A DNA stretch of 64,000 bases from Stagonosporopsis chrysanthemi (Eukaryota; Ascomycota; Dothideomycetes; Pleosporales; Didymellaceae): NCBI GenBank assembly GCA_022560025.1, contig JAFISE010000020.1:186001-250000 (forward strand). Direction: 5' to 3'. Position 1 is the first letter of the stretch; each line of letters begins with the position of its first letter. The notes under the pieces were generated by a model. It made no database searches. It was given only the letters and a program-made list of their open reading frames with translations, and was not told the DNA's origin. A program made the position numbers and the translations under genes. Positions 9,578 to 20,674 of this stretch are shown here, piece by piece.

Positions 9578-10407
9578 GGTGAAGGCGTGGGGCCACGAGG
9601 CCAGGTGTGGGCGGGCGGAGCGTCAAACGAGCGTCGCAGCTGGGTTCGAGTTCGGGTGCGAGTGCGAGGCTGGGCGAGGCTACGAAGCCATGTCTGACGT
9701 GCGGCGGGATGGCGTGGAGGAGCAGCGATCAATTGTCTCGGGGCCGTCTAAATGACATGTGTCGCCGATAGGGACAAATTATAGAAGCCTTGGCAGGGAC
9801 CCTTGCGTCGGTGCAGGTCGTGTCCGCGGTGTTGCTAGCGCCCAGTACGGTACTCGGAGCGGACGGTATATATTGGGAGCGCTTGAATCCGCTGCCAAAG
9901 GCATCTTCTTGGAAGCAGATCATGCTCCTTTCGCAGCCTCGACAAGTTCGTCCTCCAGCTTCCTCTCCGCGAACCCCTGTCACGGCACCGGTAACACCAC
10001 AGCACTGGCGGTTGGCTCACAGCCCTACGGCACAGCTTTGCGATGTGCAAGCTGCACGTAACACGATTGGGTGCTTGCCAACGTAACTGCCAGCGCATTC
10101 AGCCTCAGAGGAGCACGCTTGCCAAGACTGGAGATGCACCACACGGCCTGCAAGTTCACAAGGCTGGCGGGAGATCACCAAGTGGTCCGCAGGCCCTCGG
10201 CGGGTAGCCGGATCGCAATCGTTCAGAGCCTTCGCCCTAACGTCACACTCTCCATCATGCTCGGGACGTAGCTCCTTTGCAGATTAGAAATAGCAAAGGG
10301 TCCGCAATGACGTAGAACCGTTGTCACTGTCCGCGCTCATGGAGCGCATATATGGGCGCGACCATCTCATGATTTGGATTGCAAACACAACACCCACACA
10401 TATCACA
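9578..10407. promoter_or_regulatory. Divergent promoter region, mannosyltransferase / PMI
   Basis: 830 bp between two genes of mannose metabolism that are transcribed apart. A TATA-like CATATATGG lies at 10348-10356, about 55 bp before the PMI start codon, and a TATATATTGG string lies near 9866. Short frames inside have no protein support. Confidence 0.4.
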
Positions 10408-11727
10408 ATGGTTAACAAGGTAATTCAATTAAGCTGCGACGTAAATCAGTACCCTTGGGGCAGACAGGGTCGCGAGTCCATCGCAGCGACATTATGTGAA
10501 AAGACACCCGGCAATAATTTCAAGCTCGATGAGAGCAAGCCATACGCGGAGATGTGAGTCTGGCCACCTCTATCCAGACGTCTCAAATTGACGAGAACAG
10601 GTGGATGGGGACATACCCGACATTACCCTCGAAAGTGCTCGAAACCGGCGAAGACCTCCAGGACGTGCTCGACAAGCATCCAGATGAGCTCATTGGCCAG
10701 AAGGTCATCAACAAGTTTGGTCACTCGAAGCTGCCATACCTGCCCAAGGTTTTGTCGATAGCAAAGGCTCTGCCGCTACAGCTGCACCCAGTACGTTTGC
10801 TCGCTGTCTTATCATCCACTCGCGACTAACATTTCCTAGAACAAAGACCTTGCTGCGAAACTCCACGAAAAGGACCCAGATCAGTTCACCGACTCAAACC
10901 ACAAGCCTGAGATTGCTCTGGCCCTCGGACCTTTCGAAGCATTTGTTGGCTTCAAGCCACTCAAGGACATCCAGAGCCTGTTGGAGCTGGAACCTCTTCA
11001 GAAGTTCCTGCCCGATATCAAGAAGCCTGAATTCGACGACCAGACCCTCAAGCACGTCGTCAAGGTCATGCTCAAGGCGTCTGAAGACGATGTCCGTACG
11101 ACGAATGAAGCACTGCTAAAGCTGCCCAAGGAGAAGTTCGGCAAGGCGACACACATCCCCGAGCTCATCCCTCGTCTCTCAGAGCAATACGATGTCGAGG
11201 ACAACGGTACTCTTGTGGCGCTCATCACAATGAACTACCTGCAACTCAACGAGGGCGACAGCATCTACATCCCCGCCGATGGCATCCACGCATACCTCTC
11301 CGGCGATATCATTGAGTGCATGGCTCGATCTGATAACGTCCTCAACACAGGCTTCTGCCCACGTGCTGACCGCAACAACGTCGACACCTTCGTTGGGTGC
11401 CTGACATTCAGCCCACACGACACAAGCGAGGCGATCCTCAAGCCACGCAAGTTCGACGGCAGCAAGAATGGCAAGACCCAGATCTACGCACCACCAATGA
11501 GCGAGTTCAACATGCTGTTGACCACCTTGGAGGCTGGCGAGAGCGACACGGTCCGCGCAATTGACGGCCCCAGTATCATGATCTTGACTGAGGGCGAGGG
11601 CACACTGAAGGCAGACGGAAAGGAGCACAAGCTGAGCGCAGGCTACATCTTCTTCATCGGGCAGGGTACCGAGCTGGAGTTCTCAGCAACCAAGAAGATC
11701 AAGGCATTCACAGCCCACGCCGAGTAG
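10408..11727 (+). CDS. PMI1: Mannose-6-phosphate isomerase (type I PMI)
   Basis: Three exons, 10408-10553, 10601-10790 and 10840-11727, giving 407 aa. It interconverts fructose-6-phosphate and mannose-6-phosphate in the cytosol, the entry to GDP-mannose, N- and O-glycans and mannan. Zinc-site residues fit the family: Gln109 and His111 in QLHP, Glu136 in NHKPE, and His262 in ADGIHAYLSGD. Other signatures are CDVNQYPWGRQG at the N-terminus, AEMWMGTYPTLPS across the first splice, and CMARSDNVLNTGF near the active site. Introns are 47 and 49 nt, the second with a CGACTAAC branch site. The neighbouring divergent gene is a mannosyltransferase, so substrate supply and use sit side by side. Confidence 0.97.
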
Positions 11728-12195
11728 GGGCACAATGAGGCTGAATCCGCTCCGCGGACATGACGTTACGGCCGATTGGCGGACTTACAACTACCAAGAC
11801 TTTCTCCGCACATAGCAGACACGAATGTATACCAATGTAACTTGTTCAGGACGACGACGTACGACCGTGAGATTCTACAGTCGGCTGTGCGGATCCGGTT
11901 GTGCCGTCCCCCACATCATCCTTGTCTCCCCGCACTCGGTGCATCTATCCCTACCCTATGCGCATCCCCCGCATGGGAGCTATAAAACTGCGATGGACCT
12001 CGACGTGTATCTGTATACGGGGCTTCTTCTTCGAATTGATACGCGGCTCGTATTCGGATCAGGTTGCGCAATTGAACTACCTTGATTCTAGCTTTTGACG
12101 CGAGGCAAACTAGAGAATAACAGTCTAGGTGTATGCGCTGTAGACACTACCTGAAGAATACTGCTGACACTCCTAGCTGTAATTTGCTTCTGAAA
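11728..12195. other. Intergenic, PMI 3' flank and upstream of next gene
   Basis: 468 bp without a supported gene. An in-frame ATG at 12133 would extend the next protein by 21 residues, but the ATG at 12196 has a better context (AAAATGG). Confidence 0.5.
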
Positions 12196-13689
12196 ATGGC
12201 TACTACGCTGCGCAAGAGGGACTCGATGGAAGCGAGTGTGGAAACACCGCTTTCCACAAAGCCGTCAAGTCCTCGTCCTGATGCAGGAAAGAAGACGTCA
12301 ATCAGCCTAACTACTTTGCCTCCCTCGATCCGCAATACGATCTACAAGTATGCACTTGACACTGAGCTCGTCAACACCGGTCTGGCCAATGTGTCATACA
12401 CACAAGCTCTCGACAATGCTACAGGATTATTGAAGTTCACAGCTTCAAGATCACCGTTTCCTGTAGACGCCGGTCTGTTCCGTGTGAACCGGCTTATCAG
12501 CAAAGAAACTCTCCAGTTCTTCTACTCCTCAAACCTCTTCGTCCGCTTCAGCATCTTCACTCCCGACGCCCGCCATGCAAAGACAATGCTCATCGATTCC
12601 GGCATTCTCTTCGCTGCGTCCCCACCGCTCAACCCCAGCACACACCACGCCCTGGACATATCTCTTGTGGAAAAAGAAAGCACCAAAAAGCGAGCGGTCG
12701 TCATGTTCCCAGCACAATACCTCCCTCGACTCATCAACTTCCTCCGCGAAGCCAGCCAGGTGACGAAATCTTGGGGCAGCGCCCGCAGTCTCCACCTCTC
12801 GCTCCTCAACAGCTACTCCTTCCCAACCTCGCGTCTGCAAGGCGACCTCCTCGAGCCGTTTCGCGTGCTCAAGGGCTTCGCGTCCGTCACCATCGACGCG
12901 CAACACACGCTGCCGCACTATGCTGCCGGGCTGCGCGTATCGATGATGCGCACATCATTCGAGCCGCAGCACTGGCTCGACACCATCACCGAGCTCGCAG
13001 ACCTCAGCGACGCCGCGCGCGAAACAACCCCCAATGGCGCCGCCGACTACGCCCTGAGCGCCGACTACGCCCAAGCCGTCATCGTCGCCCTCACCTACGG
13101 CTTCCTCACCTCCGCAGAAGCGATCCACGGCCCGGCCCACGCAGAAGAAACATTCAAGTCCATCCAGCGCCTGCGCTGGCGCGTCGAGCTGGGGCTGGGC
13201 GTGGCGCTGTCGCTGCAGCACCGGGCGCTGGACACGCACAAGGATTGGCTGAGCGATGCGAGCCTGGCTCTGCCGACGCGCAAACACGCTGCCCGGGACC
13301 TCTTGCTCGCGGAGAAGAGCATCTCCAAGGCACTCAGTCTCGCGACCGACTCCCCGAGTCCCGCGGAAAACCCGTGGTTCTTGTCGCTCCCCGTGGAGCT
13401 CATCCCGCCGAACAAGCAGACGTGGTTCGAGGAGGCGGAGAGGGCACAGACATGGTATGCCTTGGGTGTTGTGCATACGTCGCTGGGCGAGTATCTGTTC
13501 GCGGCCGGGGCGTTTGAGCGGGCGCTGTCGATGTGGGGTGGTGAGGGAATTGAGAAGGTGGAGACGGCGTTTGAGAAGGCGAGAGCGGGGATTGAGAGTG
13601 ATAGGGAGGGCATGTTCAAGGGACGTGTGCAGCCTGGGAGTGGTATGAGGAGGGCGGTGAGGGTTGCGAGGGTAAAGATAGATGAGTAG
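12196..13689 (+). CDS. Uncharacterised protein with F-box-like N-terminus and TPR-like C-terminus
   Basis: Single exon; 497 aa from the ATG at 12196 (an in-frame ATG at 12133 would give 518). After a Ser/Pro-rich start the protein reads LTTLPPSIRNTIYKYALD, the short leucine/proline motif that opens many Dothideomycete F-box-like proteins. A central alpha/beta region follows (LFRVNRLISKETLQFFYSSNLFVRFS). The C-terminus carries a segment that resembles one tetratricopeptide repeat (WYALGVVHTSLGEYLFAAGA then FERALSMWG). No catalytic motif, signal peptide or membrane segment is visible. A substrate adaptor for ubiquitin ligase is possible, but Skp1 binding is not shown by sequence alone. I do not recognise a named family. 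Confidence 0.75.
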   Translation: MATTLRKRDSMEASVETPLSTKPSSPRPDAGKKTSISLTTLPPSIRNTIYKYALDTELVNTGLANVSYTQALDNATGLLKFTASRSPFPVDAGLFRVNRLISKETLQFFYSSNLFVRFSIFTPDARHAKTMLIDSGILFAASPPLNPSTHHALDISLVEKESTKKRAVVMFPAQYLPRLINFLREASQVTKSWGSARSLHLSLLNSYSFPTSRLQGDLLEPFRVLKGFASVTIDAQHTLPHYAAGLRVSMMRTSFEPQHWLDTITELADLSDAARETTPNGAADYALSADYAQAVIVALTYGFLTSAEAIHGPAHAEETFKSIQRLRWRVELGLGVALSLQHRALDTHKDWLSDASLALPTRKHAARDLLLAEKSISKALSLATDSPSPAENPWFLSLPVELIPPNKQTWFEEAERAQTWYALGVVHTSLGEYLFAAGAFERALSMWGGEGIEKVETAFEKARAGIESDREGMFKGRVQPGSGMRRAVRVARVKIDE

Positions 13690-13780
13690 AGACGTGTTGC
13701 GTTGTCTGTGATACTTACGTATGTCTTCCACCCGCAGCGAGTTTCCGACGTCCTCGCTTTGCGATCACGATGTCAATACA

Positions 13781-15440
13781 TTACTTCTCCCTCGACACCA
13801 ACCCAACTTTACACCCATTCAACCCTGTACACGTAATACTGAACTTCTCCCGCCACTCCTCCTCATCCCGTCTCAAAACCTCAAACTCCTGCACCACCCG
13901 CACAACAACATACATTGTCTCCGTAAGCGCAAAGTTCTGTCAACATCAGCATGTACTCCATTCCAACAGCCTCCCATCCACTCACCTGTCCAATACACAC
14001 CCGCGGTCCCCCAGAAAACGGCACATACGCCCACCCAGGCCTAAACCCAGGCTCCAACCACCTCTCCGGGCGAAACACATCCGCGTCCTCCCCAAACACG
14101 TCCTTCCTGCGTTGCATACTATACATGTTCCACCCAACAACACCCCCCTTCGGCACCATCACGGGGCTCAGCCCGTCCTCCCCTCCCCCACGCGGGAGCA
14201 CAGTGTCGACCAGCGCCTCGCGGCTGTTCATGGGGACAATGGGGTAGAGGCGCTGGGACTCGTTGACGACGGCGCGGAGGAACTTCATGTCCTTCAGGTG
14301 GGCGTAAGTCGGGGGTTCGTCGCCGCAGACTGAGAGGACTTCTGAGCGCAGCGCGGAAAGCACGGCGGGGTGGCGGGGCAGCTCCCACAGGATGTTGCTG
14401 AGCAGCGAGGCGACCGTGTCGCGGCCCGCGAGGAGGACGTTCAGCAGCTCGCTGCGGATCGAGGTGCGGTCGTCTGTGGATTCGAGGAGGGCGGAGAGGA
14501 AGTTGTAGCGGGAGTGCGTGTCGCTGTTGGGCTGGCGGCTGGCAGCCAGATGCGCGGTGATGATGTCGTCGACGAAACCTGTCCTGCCGTGTCAATCACT
14601 GGCCACTCCGCAGCGTGTTGAGGATGATATGATAAAGAGAAACGGGATCCCCATACCCTGCATAGTCCTCACACACCTCTTCTTCGCCCCGTTCCACCGA
14701 TCAGGCACAAACAACGCCACAACCCCCCACCTCCGAAACGCCTCCCGCTCAAACGGATTACTGGCGTAGTCAAACGCCTCGCAGAACCGCCTGGCCTGCT
14801 CGCCTCCGCCGCCCCTCCCCAACGCATCCGTCCCCGTGCCAAACAACAACTCGGTCGCAACATCCATACTCAGCTCATGCAGCAGGGGCTGCAAATCGAC
14901 CGTCGCGCCGTCCGCAGGCAGCACCGCAAACAGCCGCTGCACATGCCTCTCCAGCAGCGTCACATCAGCCACCAGACTCTTCTCGAAGCATGGCCGCAGC
15001 AGCTCGCGCGAGTGCTTCCACGCGGCGCCCTCGTTGACAAAGATGCCCTGCCCGAGGTAGCTCGACATCTCGGCGATGCGCTCCTGGCCGAGGCTCCAGG
15101 CGGTGGCGTCGGTCGCCAGCACGGCTTTGACGTTTTCCGGGTCCTGCGTGGACAGGAAGTGCGTGTTGAAGACGTAGTGGTGGCGGGTGTGGGCGCGGAC
15201 TTTAGCGAAGGTCGAGGACATGTAGGGGAGGAGGCGGTGTTGTTTGATGGCGCGGATCTGGGCCCACCAGAAGAGGAGACCGTTGGTGAAGGGCGTCTGG
15301 GCCATTTTGGCGGGAAGACAGCCATGTTGTTTTGCGAAGCTGCGGAGACGCACGCCCATGGTTAGTTCCCAGTAAATGCGCTTTGCTGCGTATAGACTGA
15401 GAAGGGTGACGGCGATGTTGGTTAGAGTGAAGATAGCCAT
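13781..15440 (-). CDS. Cytochrome P450, CYP52-like
   Basis: Three exons on the minus strand: 15440-14657, 14578-13986 and 13936-13781, giving 510 aa. The N-terminal hydrophobic anchor is MAIFTLTNIAVTLLSLYAA. P450 landmarks in order: helix C region AAWKHSRELLRPCFEK, helix I LLAGRDTVASLLSN, the ExxR helix NESQRLYPIVPMNSREA, the PERF-type FRPERW, and the heme loop FSGGPRVCIGQ with the ligand at Cys456, followed by NFALTETMYVVVRVVQEFE. The AGRDT helix I and the heme loop resemble the CYP52/CYP539 group, which hydroxylates alkanes and fatty acids at the terminal carbon in the endoplasmic reticulum; the substrate is inferred. A start at 15482 would add 14 residues. The second exon was joined through an acceptor at 14579-14580 because nearer AGs break frame. 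Confidence 0.88.
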
Positions 15441-16744
15441 GTTGAATGAACCAATAATGATGTAGCTCGAGATAAAACACAATACTTGTGTTTATCTCCT
15501 GGGAGTTGCGATGTATAAGTATTGGTGTGAGGTCACCACTCGAGCTGACTATGGTCATCAGGCAACCATTGTGCGCCCTTCCCGAGATGTTCCTCACAGA
15601 AACTCGGCAGAAGCCGGATTCGAAAAATGCTCCATCAGTATGGCATTGCAATGAAGAAGGAGATACCATTGATGCCTGGTGGGTTGGGGCAGTGAGCTTC
15701 ACAAGTTAGAAAGGAAAGCGGGGTTGACCTACGTTGGCGCAAGGCAAGTCGTGGGCAGATCGACGAGAGTGACACTTGGTTGCTGACATGCCGGCTAGAA
15801 ATCGATAGTATCATCGGTTTCATGGAAACAGATATATTTGGTGCAAGGTTGTGCGCTACTTCGGTGCGGTTCTTGCGAAGTGCCGATCATGACACCGCGG
15901 ATTCATCTGGTTGCCTGATGCAACACGCCGACTGTCCGACAATGCGGATCAAACAAGTACACGAGGCAAGTCACTATTGAAATGTGCAATGATAGACTGA
16001 CCAGAACGTGGAGTGCAAATTTATATTTTTAGGGCATTACTGGCCGGAATTTGAGGAATGAAAGATCCAATACTTCCAGGAAGAGCACGCGCCATAGTTG
16101 AGTTTCGAGAGAGCAGTCTGACCACTGTAATGCACCCTCACAGTTCGCAGATCAGAATCATGCCGTGAGAACCGAAGTCAAGAAGGAAATAGCCAGGAGC
16201 TGAAGCTGTTCAAGGCTGGCAATCTTCAATGTCCATGGCCATCCGAAGTATCCAAGCCCAGAACGCTCGCTCGTATGGTTGCCCAGGGGTATCAAATAAT
16301 TATGGAAAGCAAAACAAAGCAGAACAAAAGCATCGTGGAGTCGCTTGATAACCGTTTAACCTGTGGCTTGACATTGCAACCAAGCAAGGCAGCCAAGTCG
16401 TACCTTGTGAAGACACAGCAATACCTCTGAAAAATCCGTTCGCAGACCGAATCGAAGTGTGAGTACCGAAGATAAGAGCATGACATGAAGTTCAACATAT
16501 ACTGGGAAAGAGCAAGACACACAATGCAGCCCTCCCTTGGCACTGTGACAATCAGATCGCTCAGATCTGATGAGTGGTTGTCGGTGACAGTACTTTACGG
16601 TCGTTCAGTGGTCACATGGGTTCTGAAGGGCGAGCCGAATCGTTGCGAAATTGAAATACCGACGAAAGGGTGCTTCGTTGAAGCCGTTGATGCATGTCTT
16701 GGAGGAGGAGCTGACATGTGCAGGGACTGATGCACGCTACCTTC
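15441..16744. other. Intergenic 1.3 kb, AT-richer than neighbours
   Basis: Holds the P450 promoter and the 3' flank of the next minus-strand gene. I see no supported gene; short frames lack conserved strings. Confidence 0.5.
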
Positions 16745-17827
16745 TTAAGAGTCAAGATATGCATCCATCGCATCCTCGAGATCCTTGTTCAGAAGATCAT
16801 ACTTCACCTCATCATCGATCTCGTCGACGGGAAGATAGACGTCCTCCATGGTAGGAATGCGGGCGATCTCGTCGAGAGGGTATTGATCTACGACTTCAAG
16901 CTGTGTCCAGGAAAGTCCAATTGGGCCTTGCTCGCGAGGCAAAGGTGGGTAACGACCGACGCCTGTCTTTGCGCGATCGTCACCCTCCCACTTCATCTCT
17001 GCCAAGCACGGCCACGGCGCGACCTCGTCTTTGCCGTTCTGCCAATCTCTACACCATATCGTCTTCTGGCCTAAAGCTCGGCTGAAGTTACCCACCTGAT
17101 CAAAGTTGCCGACAAGACCGCAACGCCTCATCATGTCTTGCTTCTCAGGAGAAATGGTCAGGCTGGGGAGGCTGAGACTGGTCTCTCGACTCTGCGCCTG
17201 CTGCGCAAGCAGCTTCTCTTTGGACGCCATGACAGCCTCGCGATGCGCCATATAGTCTGTCACTCTCCATTTGGCGACGTCTGCATTCTTGAACATTCGT
17301 CGCATCGAGTTCCGGACAGTGAGGAAATCCTGGACAGCACGAGACTCGTCTGGGACCCAGTTGCGCGCGTTGCGATGATTGCTGCCTCCACGTAAGAAAG
17401 TATGGCCTTGTCCGAAGCGTGGGGTGTTGCGGTTGTGATATGGGACGCGGTGACCGTAGGTAGGGACAGGCGTAAAGTCGTGCTTGCCCTTGTCGTAGAA
17501 GTTGCCATTGATACGATCGGTGTGCTCATGCGGATATGAATGCTCACTGTCGTAGATCTTCAAGTCATCGAAGCTGAGGGTTGTGGCACTGAGAGGGCTG
17601 ATGTTGATCCGCTTGCGCTCGTCCTCGGAGCCTTCATTATCATGGAGGGTTTCACTGCTGTACCCAGATGGTGGAGAGGGCGTCGTATTGCCTTTGATGT
17701 CTACTTGCTTCATACCAGTAATAGCTTCGTTGTCAGGATTCGCCACGACGTCAGCCATTGCGCGGGACGATGACCTAGCCTGTGATCGAATCGCTCCGCG
17801 ATTTGGGGTATGTACAGAGAGCAACAA
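16745..17827 (-). CDS. Uncharacterised conserved-looking protein
   Basis: Open frame of 360 aa on the minus strand; a second ATG at 17758 (MADVVANPDNEAITG) gives 337 aa and may be the true start. The N-terminal half is Ser/Thr/Pro-rich and polar. The C-terminal half is ordered in appearance: NWVPDESRAVQDFLTVRNSM, MFKNADVAKWRVTDYMAHR, MMRRCGLVGNFDQVG, then WPCLAEMKWEGDDRAK, ending in an acidic DLEDAMDAYLDS. There is no signal peptide or membrane segment. I do not recognise the family. Codon use and the unbroken length support a real gene. Confidence 0.7.
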   Translation of the reverse strand: MLLSVHTPNRGAIRSQARSSSRAMADVVANPDNEAITGMKQVDIKGNTTPSPPSGYSSETLHDNEGSEDERKRINISPLSATTLSFDDLKIYDSEHSYPHEHTDRINGNFYDKGKHDFTPVPTYGHRVPYHNRNTPRFGQGHTFLRGGSNHRNARNWVPDESRAVQDFLTVRNSMRRMFKNADVAKWRVTDYMAHREAVMASKEKLLAQQAQSRETSLSLPSLTISPEKQDMMRRCGLVGNFDQVGNFSRALGQKTIWCRDWQNGKDEVAPWPCLAEMKWEGDDRAKTGVGRYPPLPREQGPIGLSWTQLEVVDQYPLDEIARIPTMEDVYLPVDEIDDEVKYDLLNKDLEDAMDAYLDS

Positions 17828-20674
17828 ACTGAAAGCCGAGGGCTGCTTCTGCTTTCCGTAGTAGTTGCGGCTGTGGGTGGGGCACGTACTGGTGGTGTGG
17901 AATGAATGGCCGCCAACTCTACTAACTCCACTTGCGCTGTTAGTGGTGTTCTTTGGAGTAATAGAGAGTGCTTAGTACGGCTTGTGAGATGACAATTGGA
18001 CTTGAGAAGCACGTTGCAGAGTGATGTCATGCGCACGTGAGTCTTGTAAGTCGGTGTAGGTCTTCGTGATGCTTGAAGTGGCCAACGGGGGCCAGCAACA
18101 GGTGTTCACCGCCTCGATTCTCAGTGCTGCCTTAAACACACGTCAAACGCTCGTAGTGTGTAGCGCTAGGGTCTGCGGGGTAGCTTGTAGTTCGTGCAGG
18201 TGCCCGTGAACGGGTAATGGAGGGGGTCTGAGGTTTGAAGCTCGCAATGTTGCTACCAACTACATCAGCGTGCCGCGTACCGAATCCATATGAGCCATAC
18301 CTACATGACGGGAGCGGAGTGGAGTGGTGAGACAGTGTGGTGTTTGATCGCGCCAAAGGTAGTTGTTAGGATTCGCAGTCAAGTGTTCAGTGGAGGGAAG
18401 ATATTTACAATAAGACTGGGTTATACCACCGTATGGTGCTGCCTGAAAGTTGACCAAAGCCAAGGTGAGAGACCTGCTCGACCGAGGAAGCGGTGTATGT
18501 ACAACGTCGAGAAGGAAGCCTGCGGCAGTGCAAAGTCGAGTGATCACGAGCGTTGTTACGATATGTGTAAGTCTAAGGAGTCGCAGCCGAATTGGACGCT
18601 TTAATGAACGATACGAAAGCGTCGGAAGATTCTGACCACGAGTAGGTCAGTGGGGTGAGGACACTGGGGAAGTTTGTTCGTGACTGTAACCGGTGAAGGG
18701 GGTTATGTCGCTGCTGTTTTTTGCAATTGCGGGTGTAGTGTTGACTGTAAGCCGAGCGGATAAAATTTTTCTTTAGGCGAGCGCAGAAGGGATAGGTGAA
18801 AGGGGACGTTTGGCATGAACTCTTTGTTGTAGAGGAGAATATCAAACCGTACCTCAGAACAGAAGAGACATGCACGCGACTCCCGGCCGCTACGGGTGCT
18901 ACGTGGATGCGCCCGGCTACTCAGCGCCGGACAAGCCTTCTGTAGGAGGAAATTGACTGATCAGAGGGTGTTAATAGAATAGCGATGCAGAAGGGAGATG
19001 AGACGAAGCGAAAATGACAGTCGAGCCATAGTGAAGTATCTGTCCAGCCCGGTACGAAGTAGGAAATCGCAGCTCCGGCATGCATAGCTACTGGTCTTGA
19101 CATGACTATGGAAGGGACGATGAAAGTCCATGGCGTAAGAAAGCTCCATGTCTGGAATGTACAAATAAAATCGCAACTGCGCCATGAATGCATACTACCT
19201 GCCTAAAGCCTACGAGGTCGTCGATCCGTGGATTTTGAACGCACACCAGTTCGTTTGACAACGTCAAACTGTCCCATCGCAGTTGTTCCAGACCAAGCCT
19301 GCTGGCGACAGAGGTGAAAGGGTTCAAACAGAGTGGAGTACATCGGGAGCGTCGCCACACGTGACCTTCCGGACGAGTGAGCCACAAGTAGAGTGAGGCG
19401 TATGTCGGCAGTCGGGACGTCTCGTGATACTGGGTCAGAAGCTCTAGAATCTTGATGGAGTGACGATGCGGAGGTTGGGATGTAAGCAATCTGTCACGTT
19501 TGAGATCTCCCTAACCGCCAGGGTGATGATTGGACACGAGCGCTCCCGTAGCGGGCGCTACTTAGGTACGCTCCGGCCAGCTGTTGATCGCCACCGCTGC
19601 ATGATGTGTTCACGAAAAACACACCGCAAGCGCTGTCAGGCAGCAATTCGCGCAAGGGATATCGCCGTGATCGTGGCCTTGAGCTCAGCGGCGATGGTCT
19701 TGTGCGAAGAAGATGCTCGGGAAGGTTGAGAAACAGCAGCATTCCACGTGCAGAAACACAAATGACGTCTGCTTTGCCTGCATAAAACCGGGATACGACG
19801 CCGCTACGCCTTTGACGCGGCCGTGCGGCGAGAGCCTACAAAACATGCCGTGCCTGCATCTCTCAGACCTCGAGCACTTCCTCTGCTGGCGACTGACGCT
19901 CGGAGGGCGTGTTCCCTTGCGCCCGACAACGACTCCGCCTGCGATGGGCTGTACGTCACGAGATTGCGCAGGCCGCCAGATCTGTCTCTCTCTCGCGCCC
20001 GTACGACTGTCGCAGGCGCCAATGAGCGCAAGCCGTGGAACAAAGAACGCACGCTCAGACAAATCGCGACCGCCAGCCACGCACAAAGAGGATCCAAAAT
20101 GACAGCTGCGCAATTTTGTTCTAGCACGTTGTTTTGGTCTTCCCCAGACCGACAGTCTGACAAGCAAATGACTGGCCGTCAGTGGCTGGCTCCACCTCCA
20201 AGGGCGCCTATCTGGGCCACCACCACGTCCCGGATCCACCTGTTCTAACTTGAGCCTCACTGAGTTGGCTACGCTCTGAAACACGTCGGTCGGCAGGCGA
20301 CTCCACGAAGTACCATTGGTACCAAGTGGGTCGCCTGCAGCTGGTCCTCGCTCTCTCGCGGTACGTAGCTCGCTTCCATACTGCATTGTGAAGATTGATA
20401 TTCACGCTTCACCCACTTGCACGTTGTGCTCCCCTTCACCTCGCATCCTCTTCCAGCACTTTCTTGCATTGTGCGGAGCGTTGGTTTCTTATTGTTCTTA
20501 TTGTCTTGCTTTTACCATAATACCTTTCTTTCGCTGCAGTGCAGCCTATTACTGGAAGATTTCTTATAGCTGGACTATACTCACCAACGCCTCTTCACAA
20601 ACACACGACGATCTTGAAGACACGAAATCCTAATACACCTTTCAGACCCTGTTTCACGACCATCCACCTCCGCC
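17828..20674. other. Intergenic 2.8 kb, no gene seen; PRM1 promoter at right end
   Basis: No frame in this long gap has recognisable protein or a consistent exon pattern. The right end (20400-20674) is a pyrimidine-rich leader upstream of PRM1 and includes a tandem 9-mer, TTCTTATTG, twice at 20486-20503. Confidence 0.5.
20486..20503 (+). promoter_or_regulatory. Tandem TTCTTATTG motif upstream of PRM1
   Basis: Two adjacent exact copies (20486-20494, 20495-20503) contain ATTGT cores, the type of site bound by HMG-box factors such as mating-type proteins. They lie 172 bp before the PRM1 ATG. Function is inferred only from sequence type and neighbour. Confidence 0.3.

Noticed and set aside
12133..12195. 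Upstream ATG of the 518-codon frame
   Set aside because: The added 21 residues are not protein-like and the ATG at 12196 has a better context; kept only as an alternative.
17828..20674. Possible repeat-mutated transposon in the long gap
   Set aside because: No terminal repeats, no transposase fragments and no clear AT-rich shift of the kind caused by repeat-induced mutation were visible.
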